From an uncultured Lachnospiraceae bacterium (lineage in GTDB: Bacteria; Bacillota; Clostridia; Lachnospirales; Lachnospiraceae): DNA of 48,401 nt. Of the stretch, positions 34,587 to 41,297 are shown in pieces. Each line of letters opens with the position of its first letter. The stretch's first letter is position 1. Under the pieces are notes generated by a model. The model did not search any database and was not told where the DNA came from. It saw only the letters and a program-made list of their open reading frames with translations. A program made the position numbers and the translations under genes. Where the stretch lies: assembly GCA_910588865.1 (NCBI GenBank), contig CAJUSJ010000024.1:1-48401 (forward strand), given 5' to 3'.

Positions 34587-35627
34587 TTAAAATATTTTTT
34601 CCATGGTTTTGGAAAGAAAAGAGATGTTTCCCCCTATGGAAATCTTCTCCTGCCTTGCCAGCCTGTAGCCCAGCTGTTCATAAAGGGGCTCCATGCCAAG
34701 AGGGACATCCGCGGTGGCCCGGTCATACTGTGTTTGAAGGAACTTTTCTAAATACGTGACAATCCGGGCCTCTAAGCCTTTATTCTCATATTTCGGCAGA
34801 ACGCAGGCTCTTATAATCTGATTTTCCCGAACCGCGCCGGTTCCTGCCAGTTTGCCGTCATACATAAGCATCCAGACATTTTTCGCCTCAATATCCGCCT
34901 GGACCCAATACTTGTTATGGGCAAACAGGAGAAAGTCCAGGGCCCCCGCTGGGTAATTTTTCTGATAGATGCTTTTGAGGGCAGACTCTGTCAGCCTGGA
35001 AATCCTGTTTAAATCCCCCTTCTGTGCCTTTAAAAACACGATAACCGGCCCTTCCTCATGGCTTTTTAAGGTTTGCTCCACCTCACCGATCCGCTCCCGC
35101 ACTTTCCGTACCTCAAGCTTTTTCCACTCTTCCAGTATGGGGAGAAAACGGTCATCCCGGGCGGCGCGGATCTTTTCAAGGACATCAAAAACCACAAGGC
35201 GGTTTACGTCTTTCATCTCATAGATTACGGTGAAATGATCTTCTGCCACATCCTGACAAAACCGCTGGTAGAGCTCCTGGCTGTAAGTCTCCCGCTCAAT
35301 CTCCCAGCCTTTATCAGAAAATACCAGCATGGGAAGCTGGCCGTAATAGTCAATCTTGATGTAGCCCTCTTTGATTACCCAATCCACCCGGTGGCCGATC
35401 TCCTCCATGGTAAGGGAATGATAGAATCCATAGACCGGACACTTGTCCAGGCCATGCTCTAAAAGCTTTTTGTCTCTAGAGCCTTTGAGAATCTTTACCA
35501 ACATGGCCCGCCCGCCGGTGGAGATCAGTTCATCAGCGCCGCGGAGGATGGCTTTCCGTTCATCTTGGGGAAGAGAGCTTATGCCGCCGGTATCTAAGGT
35601 GTATTGGACTTTAGGGCGTCTGCTCAT
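34587..35627 (-). CDS. RQC-like winged-helix protein fused to a GNAT acetyltransferase
   Basis: The first about 100 residues resemble the RecQ C-terminal (RQC) winged helix as found in stand-alone RQC-minor proteins (LPQDERKAILRGADELI, GRAMLVKILKGSRDKKLLEHGL, CPVYGFYHSLTMEEI, WVIKEGYIKIDYYGQLPMLVFSDKGWEIER). A linker of about 80 residues follows. The C-terminal 130 residues fit GNAT: WMLMYDGKLAGTGAVRENQIIRACVLPKYENKGLEARIVTYLEKF, then PLYEQLGYRL. A DNA- or RNA-binding head with an acyltransferase tail is implied; the substrate is unknown. The SD is AAAGGAG. Confidence 0.72.
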   Translation of the reverse strand: MSRRPKVQYTLDTGGISSLPQDERKAILRGADELISTGGRAMLVKILKGSRDKKLLEHGLDKCPVYGFYHSLTMEEIGHRVDWVIKEGYIKIDYYGQLPMLVFSDKGWEIERETYSQELYQRFCQDVAEDHFTVIYEMKDVNRLVVFDVLEKIRAARDDRFLPILEEWKKLEVRKVRERIGEVEQTLKSHEEGPVIVFLKAQKGDLNRISRLTESALKSIYQKNYPAGALDFLLFAHNKYWVQADIEAKNVWMLMYDGKLAGTGAVRENQIIRACVLPKYENKGLEARIVTYLEKFLQTQYDRATADVPLGMEPLYEQLGYRLARQEKISIGGNISFLSKTMEKIF

Positions 35628-35677
35628 AAATGTTCTCCTTTGTTTTATGGGATAAGATCCTTTACTTTATGATTTCT

Positions 35678-35706
35678 AGTATATATTTCATAGCGCAAAA
35701 AGTCAA
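35678..35706 (-). promoter_or_regulatory. Promoter of the RQC/GNAT gene
   Basis: On the minus strand TTGACT (35701-35706) and TATACT (35678-35683) are 17 nt apart, about 50 nt before the start codon. The -35 overlaps the end of a decayed frame (35704-35820). Confidence 0.7.
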
Positions 35707-35820
35707 TGTTCTGTGGTGTCAAACATATACTTGATGCTGATTACATTATCAGCTCCAACCTTAAATTCACCATAATAATTAGGAGAAATTCCTAAGGGTA
35801 AAGTAACTCGCGCGAAGATA
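35704..35820 (-). pseudogene. Short 3' remnant of an unidentified gene
   Basis: In the 307-nt gap between the Uma2 and RQC/GNAT genes, one minus-strand frame reads IFARVTLPLGISPNYYGEF followed by KVGADNVISIKYMFDTTEH and a stop. It looks protein-like but has no start or SD, and is cut by a stop just upstream. It is probably the tail of a lost gene. The rest of the gap holds the Uma2 terminator. Confidence 0.35.
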
Positions 35821-35891
35821 AGCGTCTTTTAGATTTCCGCGCGCTACGGTTCACACGCCCCATTGGATTTAGGCCCCGCCCCGCGTACACT

Positions 35892-35924
35892 AAAAAAGCG
35901 GGGCAGGATAATTCCCAACCCGCT
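35892..35924 (-). terminator. Intrinsic terminator of the Uma2 gene
   Basis: On the minus strand just after the stop, AGCGGG pairs with CCCGCT around a 16-nt loop that can pair further (GGG with CC), and six T residues follow (35892-35897). Confidence 0.7.
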
Positions 35925-35934
35925 TCCGCGTCGT

Positions 35935-36510
35935 TTATTCAGAAAACACTTTGCTCAACTCGATGAAGCATCCATCAAGCACATTGACCTTTGCCACATC
36001 CTCCTGTCCATAGACCTCGCGCGTCTGGAAAATACCGTTGCCTGTCTGCAGCAGGACCCGAACTGTCCGGTTTTCTGGGTCCACAATCCAATATTCCTGA
36101 ACCCCGGCCCGCTGATATAGGTTAAGCTTCACAAGCTGGTCATGCCGTTGTGTAGATGGGGAGAGGACTTCAATTACCATGTCCGGCGCTCCCTTGCAGC
36201 CATACTTATCCAGTTTGCTCCTGTCGCATATCACAGAGATGTCCGGCTCAACCATTGTGTCAACATCCTCCGGCCTGTCCCCAGCCCGCTCAAACAGCCG
36301 AACTCCAAAGGGAGCGAGATAAACCTTGCATTGTTTTCCCTCCAGATAGTTACCAAGCTGCCGGCCAATTTCAAAGCTGATTTCCTGATGGATTCTGGAT
36401 GGCGTTGCCATCATAAAGGCTTTCCCATCAATAATTTCTATATGTTCATTCTCATCCCATGTGAGGCAATCGGCAAATGTGTACCGTGTCTTTTCTGCTG
36501 GTAATGTCAT
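35935..36510 (-). CDS. Uma2-family (DUF820) PD-(D/E)XK nuclease-fold protein
   Basis: A 191-residue restriction-endonuclease-fold protein of the Uma2 type, often found as scattered accessory genes. The core is seen in HIEIIDGKAFMMATPSRIHQ, VEPDISVICD (catalytic Asp strand), APDMVIEVLSPSTQRHD (E-x-K-like part) and VQEYWIVDPENRTV. A good SD (AAGGAGGGG) precedes the ATG and a terminator follows, so it is a single-gene unit. A 43-nt piece of a second copy lies upstream at 36864-36906. Confidence 0.86.
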   Translation of the reverse strand: MTLPAEKTRYTFADCLTWDENEHIEIIDGKAFMMATPSRIHQEISFEIGRQLGNYLEGKQCKVYLAPFGVRLFERAGDRPEDVDTMVEPDISVICDRSKLDKYGCKGAPDMVIEVLSPSTQRHDQLVKLNLYQRAGVQEYWIVDPENRTVRVLLQTGNGIFQTREVYGQEDVAKVNVLDGCFIELSKVFSE

Positions 36511-36550
36511 AAATCACCCCTCCTTGCCAGATGTTTCATTCAACCGCTCT
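36511..36550. other. Start of a 609-nt gene-free stretch (36511-37119)
   Basis: The first 40 nt hold the Uma2 SD. The stretch as a whole contains an LRR-protein pseudogene, a palindrome inside it, an imperfect GC-rich inverted repeat, a copy of part of the Uma2 gene and a long hairpin next to the LRR gene. I see no intact gene. Confidence 0.6.
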
Positions 36551-36815
36551 AAACCAGACCACTGTTGGAAAATGCCGCGTCACCCAAGTGGGTTACGCCT
36601 TGTTCAATACCAACAGGCTTGATCTGAGCCCTGCTCTCGTACCATGGAGCGGAAGACACATTTAACATTCCAGCTCCACAGAAGGCCATATCTCCGGTTC
36701 CACTAATGGTGAGAATTCCGTCAATCAAGGTTCAGGGCAAGTCCTGAACCGAGGGGGCACCGCATACACCAGATATATGGCCATTTTTATAGTAAACATT
36801 CATGCGCCCGGCAGC
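36551..36815 (-). pseudogene. Remnant of a BspA-type LRR surface protein
   Basis: The minus strand reads NVYYKNGHISGVCG, then after a short insertion LIDGILTISGTGDMAFCGAG, APWYESRAQIKP, and GIEQGVTHLGDAAFSNSGL before a stop. This matches the block head in the intact neighbour (IHYNNGHLSGTCG, LVDGVLSISGTGAM, PWHECADQ, GMESIGDYAFADCGEL). The insertion coincides with a 22-nt palindrome and adds an in-frame stop. Only one block head survives, with no start and no C-terminal part. Confidence 0.8.
36729..36750. repeat. 22-nt palindrome inserted in the LRR pseudogene
   Basis: GGTTCAGG-GCAAGT-CCTGAACC, 8-bp perfect arms. Relative to the intact homologue it replaces the Lys-Asn-Leu-Thr-Trp part after SGxCG and brings a stop codon, so it looks like an insertion scar. 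Confidence 0.65.
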
Positions 36816-36858
36816 GGACGCGCCACCACACATGAAAGTCTGGCGGGCGCGGTTGGCA
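36813..36858. repeat. Imperfect GC-rich inverted repeat
   Basis: GCGCCCGGCA and TGGCGGGCGC match as inverted arms except for two positions, around about 26 nt. It separates the LRR remnant from the Uma2 fragment. It could be a REP-like unit or a recombination scar. Confidence 0.45.
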
Positions 36859-36863
36859 TACCT

Positions 36864-36906
36864 AATTTCAAAGCTGATTTCCTGATGGATTCTGGATGGC
36901 GCTGCC
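36864..36906 (-). pseudogene. Duplicated 43-nt fragment of the Uma2 gene
   Basis: These 43 nt are identical, except for one base, to 36367-36409 inside the intact Uma2 gene, and read APSRIHQEISFEI in the same frame before a stop. No flanking similarity is seen, so it is a scrap of a former second copy or of a duplication that carried the intact gene here. Confidence 0.8.
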
Positions 36907-37056
36907 TGCTTTAAAAACCAATTACGCTTTCTCCTCTCGCGGCCCCGTGAGTCTGTATAACATCCCTGTTAATTTCCACGCCGCGTCTTGATCAATAGTA
37001 TAACATGAACACAATCTTAATTCAACCAGCGTTTGGAGTTCTATGGCATATAGAGC

Positions 37057-37102
37057 GGGGGCATCGCTCAGTCACCTGATTTGATGATTGAGCGATGCCC
37101 CC
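37057..37102. repeat. Long perfect hairpin just below the LRR gene
   Basis: GGGGGCATCGCTCA (37057-37070) and its exact complement (37089-37102) form a 14-bp stem, extendable by 4 bp (one G-U) to a 10-nt loop. On the minus strand it starts about 18 nt after the LRR-protein stop. The T-rich run lies before it rather than after, so it is not a standard intrinsic terminator, though it could still end or protect that transcript. Confidence 0.7.
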
Positions 37103-37119
37103 AGGAAAAAAATTTGTTT

Positions 37120-40100
37120 TTATACCCGCATTCCGTTGTTATCTACGTAATAATTTCCAATCCAGGTATTTGTCATCAGGGCACCGTAGGTTCCGTCAGC
37201 CTGTTCATTGAAATAGTACCAAATTTCATCAATCAGCTGCCAGCCTGTCATCATGGCTCCCTGAGTTTGACCGGATACAGGGTTGAGATAATACCTTCTC
37301 CCCTGGTCCTGTATCCAGCCACTGGCCATATGGCCTTCCTGGTTAAAGTAATACCAGGCAGTTGATTCGCCCCATGGAATCTGTCTCCATCCTGACGCAG
37401 CCATGGTTCCCTCAGTTCCGTCAGCCTGCTCATTGAGATAATACCATTTCCCGTCAATCAGCCGCCAGCCTGTGACCATCACTCCCAAGGTTCCGTCAGA
37501 TACGGGATTGAGATAATACCACTTCTCCTGATCTTTCAGCCAGCCGGTAGCCATGTAGCCTTCCTCATTGAAATAATACCATCCGGTTGTTTCGTTGTAG
37601 GGAAGCAGATACCAGCCATTGGTCAGCCAGGTATTGTCCGGCTTTTTGCATCTCCAGCCGATCTCGTCCTTTACCCATGAGTTGTTAGTATAGGGCATCG
37701 CGCTGTTTCCGCCAGAGCCGGAACCGCTCCCAGAATTAGAACCGCCGCTTCCGCCAGTGCCAGAACCTCCTCCAGAGCCGCCGCTTCCACCAGTGCCAGA
37801 GCCGCCTCCAACGCCTCCGCTTCCGCCAATGCCAGGTTTATTACCTGTCCCCGGGTTTTCGTCGGGCTTGTCTGCCTCCACAGTAAAGTTCTGGGAAGTC
37901 CGCTTTAGATTTCCGTCCTCATCTCTAAATTCAGCGGAAATCGTGTTGGAACCGGATTTTGACTTATTCTCAAAGGTCTGTTTTCTCACCGTGATCCTGG
38001 TGCTTCCGCTCTCGGCTGTATAATCTTCTTCCCGAATCAGTTTCTCGCCATTAAACCAGAGGTCCACAAACTGTTCGAACTTACCAGCTGAAACAAACAG
38101 CTGATCACTGTACTCTCTTAACACATATCCCTGGTCTGTCTTTTCACCGATAGGATGTTCCAGCTCATAGCCCTCATCGCAGGATTCGAAAATATTGTCG
38201 TCCGTGTTCTCCTTGATAGTCAGGGTCAGATCCCCTTTTACGGAAACCCCATCCCCTTCTGGAACTGCCAGGATTGCTTCCACGGTGATAGGGAAGCTCC
38301 CCTCCTCCTTGGGAATCCCGTAGATCTCCCCTGAGTTGGAATCCAGGGAAAGACCATCGGGAAGGGTCCCGTTTATAACCTGGTAAGCCGGTTGGAAAGA
38401 CGCATCCCCGCCGCTCAGCTTAATCACTCCAGAGTAAGGTACATATAGAACCCCTTCCCCAACGCTGTCAAAATTGAGCGAGAGATCCTCTGGACTCACT
38501 GGCCTGGGGCCGGTGCTGTTGTAGTGGATGGTGGCGTTGAGGAGCGGGTCATTACCATTCTCGACCGAGATATTGAACCAGTCGCTGTCGCTTCCTCCAT
38601 AATACACATCTGTTAATGTGGGGCAGATCTCAAACGCCGACATCTCGACTGCCGCGACACTCTTTGGTATGGTGACGCTTCTCAGGCTGAGGCAATAGTT
38701 AAATGTATCATCCCTAATAACGGTAATTCCATCCGGTATGGTAACGCTTTCCAGGCTTTGGCAGTCGTAAAACGCACCGCTTCCAATTGAGACAACGCTG
38801 GACGGTATGATGATACTGGGTAGACTTTGGCAATTTGAAAAGGCTCTGTTACCAATGGAGGTCACTGTATCCGGTATGGCGACGCTGGTCAGGCCGCTGC
38901 ATAAGGAAAACGTAACGATTCCAATCGAAGTGACCCCAGATGGGATAGTGACGCTGGTTAAGCTGCCGCATCCGACAAATGCGGCGTCGCTAATGAAGGT
39001 CACGCTGTCCGGTATGGTCATATCCGTCAGCTTAGCGCAGCGATAAAACACATAAGCCCCAATAGAAGTCACGCTGTCTGGTATGGCCGCACTGGTCAAC
39101 TCGCCACAGTCAGCGAATGCGTAATCCCCAATGGACTCCATGCCGTTTTCAATTACCACGCTGATAAGCTGGTCCGCACACTCATGCCAGGGCGACGGGG
39201 AATCCAGACTGTATGACTCCATAGCTCCAGTTCCGCTGATGGACAAAACTCCATCAACTAAACCCCATATCAGGTTCTTGCCACAGGTTCCAGACAGATG
39301 TCCATTATTATAGTGGATTGTGGCATGAAGAAATGCTTCGTTGTCTCCAAGTACTGAGATTCCAGACCAACTATTCTCATCCCCTGCGTAATAGACATCG
39401 CTCAAGGAGTCGCATCCCCAAAATGCCTCGCTGTGAATAGTGGTGATTCCGTTGGGAATCTTTATGCTGGTTAAGCTGCCGCATCCATAAAATGTATAGG
39501 CATCAATGACGGAAACCTTGTCAGGAATGGTAAAACTGGTTAGACTGCCACAGCTATGAAACGCACCCATTCCAATAGAAGTAATACCAGTTGGCAGGAC
39601 TAAATCCGTCAGGGCGCTGCATCCAGAAAATGTGTAATGACTGATGGAAGTAACTCCATTAGGAACAATTAAACTGGTCAGACTTTTGCAACTATAAAAT
39701 GCCTCCGTTCCGATAGCTGTAATACTGTCTGGAATCGTCAAACTGGTTAGGCTACTACATCCAGAGAACGTGGAATGCTCAATAGAAGTCACTCCATTAG
39801 GAATTGTCAGACTGGTCAGGCTTCCGCAATCCTTAAATGCCCCAGATCCAATAGTAGTAATGCTGTTGGGAAGACTTATATTGGTCAGATTGCTACATCC
39901 AGAAAATGTGTAATTTTGAATGTAAGTAATGCCATTTGGGATCGTCAGGCTGGCCAGACTGCCGCAGTTAAAAAACGCTCCTCTTCCAATAGATGTAACA
40001 GTGTCTGGAATGGTCAAGCTGGTCAGACTGCCGCATCCAGAAAACACATCGTTTCCAATAGATGTAACAGTGTCTGGCAGAGTTATATGGATCAGCCCGC

Positions 40101-41031
40101 TACATCCAGAAAAGGTTCCATCTTCAATGGAAGTAATTCCTACTGGCAGAGTTATATCTATTAATTTACTACATCCAGAAAAGGCTTCGCCTTCAATAAC
40201 AGTAATTCCATCTGGCAGTATGATACTGTTTAACTCACTACAACCATAAAATGCTCTAGACTTAATGGAATCAATAAAGTCTGGAAGAATGATACTGGTT
40301 AATCCACTACAGCCAGCAAAAGCATTATCTTCGATAGAATTAATTCCTTCTGGCAATACCACACTGGTTAACCCACTACAGCCACAAAACGCGCTGCTTC
40401 CAATAGAAATAATACTATCTGGCAAAGTTAAACTAATCAATCCACCGCAATCCCTAAAGGCGCTTCCATTAATGGAAATAATGCCTTCGGGAAGTACTAC
40501 GCTAGTCAAGTTACCACAGTCATAAAACGCAAAACTTCCAATAGAAGTGACACCATTTTCTACTATAACATCTGTAATCTCAGCTTTACTCTCATCCCAA
40601 GGAACCAGCGTACCTCCGTTGTTTGAAGAGTTACTGTATGACGCCATCTCCCCCGTCCCGCTGATGGTCAAAACTCCATCAATTAAACTCCATGTCAGAT
40701 TCTCCCCACAAGTCCCAGAAGTCTCCGCATTCCGCTTAATCTCGGAAATCAGCTCTGTTTCTTTCTGTATTTTCACCTCCTCATTATCTGGTTTCCCTCC
40801 AATGCCATCAGCTCCAACCTCCTCTTTTGGCAAATCTCCTTTATCAGGTTGTTCGGTGGCATCTGACCCTGAGGCAATCCGCTCGTTTTCCTGTAAGCTT
40901 ACAGTCATTTCCTGTTTTCTCCAGTCCCATTGAACTGTGGAAGCGGATGTGGTTATCCCGGCAGACGCTAAAGACGATACTACAAGAGACACTGTCAGCA
41001 CCTGCGCCAGCCTTCGCTTAAAAATTCCCAT
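37120..41031 (-). CDS. BspA-type leucine-rich-repeat surface protein with cell-wall-binding repeats
   Basis: A 1303-residue secreted protein. It has a signal peptide (KRRLAQVLTVSLVVSSLASAG), then two LRR_5 blocks of 23-residue units. The first has 17 units (residues 160 to about 549) and the second 8 (from 630), each preceded by a head with SGTCGxNLxW and DGVLxISGTGxM. A putative Ig-like (He_PIG) segment follows (NGTLPDGLSLDSNSGEIYGIP), then a beta-rich module with YTAESGSTRITV shared with the other surface protein, a Gly/Ser linker (about 1080-1110), and aromatic choline-binding-type repeats (GWYYFNEEGYMATGWLKDQ) to the end. Such LRRs mediate adhesion in other bacteria. The SD is GGAGG. Confidence 0.92.
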   Translation of the reverse strand: MGIFKRRLAQVLTVSLVVSSLASAGITTSASTVQWDWRKQEMTVSLQENERIASGSDATEQPDKGDLPKEEVGADGIGGKPDNEEVKIQKETELISEIKRNAETSGTCGENLTWSLIDGVLTISGTGEMASYSNSSNNGGTLVPWDESKAEITDVIVENGVTSIGSFAFYDCGNLTSVVLPEGIISINGSAFRDCGGLISLTLPDSIISIGSSAFCGCSGLTSVVLPEGINSIEDNAFAGCSGLTSIILPDFIDSIKSRAFYGCSELNSIILPDGITVIEGEAFSGCSKLIDITLPVGITSIEDGTFSGCSGLIHITLPDTVTSIGNDVFSGCGSLTSLTIPDTVTSIGRGAFFNCGSLASLTIPNGITYIQNYTFSGCSNLTNISLPNSITTIGSGAFKDCGSLTSLTIPNGVTSIEHSTFSGCSSLTSLTIPDSITAIGTEAFYSCKSLTSLIVPNGVTSISHYTFSGCSALTDLVLPTGITSIGMGAFHSCGSLTSFTIPDKVSVIDAYTFYGCGSLTSIKIPNGITTIHSEAFWGCDSLSDVYYAGDENSWSGISVLGDNEAFLHATIHYNNGHLSGTCGKNLIWGLVDGVLSISGTGAMESYSLDSPSPWHECADQLISVVIENGMESIGDYAFADCGELTSAAIPDSVTSIGAYVFYRCAKLTDMTIPDSVTFISDAAFVGCGSLTSVTIPSGVTSIGIVTFSLCSGLTSVAIPDTVTSIGNRAFSNCQSLPSIIIPSSVVSIGSGAFYDCQSLESVTIPDGITVIRDDTFNYCLSLRSVTIPKSVAAVEMSAFEICPTLTDVYYGGSDSDWFNISVENGNDPLLNATIHYNSTGPRPVSPEDLSLNFDSVGEGVLYVPYSGVIKLSGGDASFQPAYQVINGTLPDGLSLDSNSGEIYGIPKEEGSFPITVEAILAVPEGDGVSVKGDLTLTIKENTDDNIFESCDEGYELEHPIGEKTDQGYVLREYSDQLFVSAGKFEQFVDLWFNGEKLIREEDYTAESGSTRITVRKQTFENKSKSGSNTISAEFRDEDGNLKRTSQNFTVEADKPDENPGTGNKPGIGGSGGVGGGSGTGGSGGSGGGSGTGGSGGSNSGSGSGSGGNSAMPYTNNSWVKDEIGWRCKKPDNTWLTNGWYLLPYNETTGWYYFNEEGYMATGWLKDQEKWYYLNPVSDGTLGVMVTGWRLIDGKWYYLNEQADGTEGTMAASGWRQIPWGESTAWYYFNQEGHMASGWIQDQGRRYYLNPVSGQTQGAMMTGWQLIDEIWYYFNEQADGTYGALMTNTWIGNYYVDNNGMRV
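38598..39144 (-). repeat. LRR block 2: eight 69-nt tandem units
   Basis: Eight consecutive 23-codon units encoding the pattern (S/G)VTSIGxxAFxxCxxLTSVTIPD. Neighbouring units are similar but not identical at the DNA level. Confidence 0.85.
39385..40554 (-). repeat. LRR block 1: seventeen 69-nt tandem units
   Basis: Seventeen 23-codon LRR_5 units in a row. Some neighbours share long identical stretches (for example TTCCAATAGATGTAACAGTG at two places near 39990 and 40050), which points to recent unit duplication or conversion. Confidence 0.87.
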
Positions 41032-41122
41032 AATGTTTATCCTCCAGTTCTTTTTCTAGCCATATCCATCAGGCAGGAACCGCGGCAAACATCTTAGATT
41101 ATTTCGATTGATACGTGCCATC

Positions 41123-41213
41123 TCACTTCCCTCCTTCTTCAATTTTGTTTATATAGGTTCTGCCCAGAAGTCACAAACCCTCAGAAGAACCTTTTAAGCG
41201 GCATTGCCGCGAA
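41123..41213 (-). pseudogene. Vestige of the C-terminus of a second kinase gene
   Basis: In the gap before the LRR gene the minus strand reads GNSRQCRLKGSSEGL, a stop, then LLGRTYINKIEEGGK and a stop. The intact kinase ends GSGNLRQCRLYSLQELVSLGETYLQKDERRDEEK. Spacing and end position agree, and the stretch CGGCAATGCCGCTT is shared at DNA level. Only about 30 codons remain, with one internal stop. Confidence 0.8.
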
Positions 41214-41245
41214 TTCCCCAATTCATGATTCTCCCCCATTAAGAT

Positions 41246-41287
41246 AGATAATAACAGAAAGAGCCAGATCAAAACTATCTGGCTCTT
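41246..41287 (-). terminator. Intrinsic terminator of the kinase/surface-protein operon
   Basis: Right after the stop of the 1277-residue protein gene, AAGAGCCAGAT pairs with ATCTGGCTCTT (11 bp, 7-nt loop), followed on the minus strand by the T-rich tail TCTGTTATTATCT. Confidence 0.88.
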
Positions 41288-41297
41288 CCATTTTCTT

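Noticed and set aside
38598..40554. Regular repeats that could suggest a CRISPR array
   Set aside because: The 69-nt period is an in-frame 23-codon LRR unit inside one long gene; no unique spacers between identical repeats.
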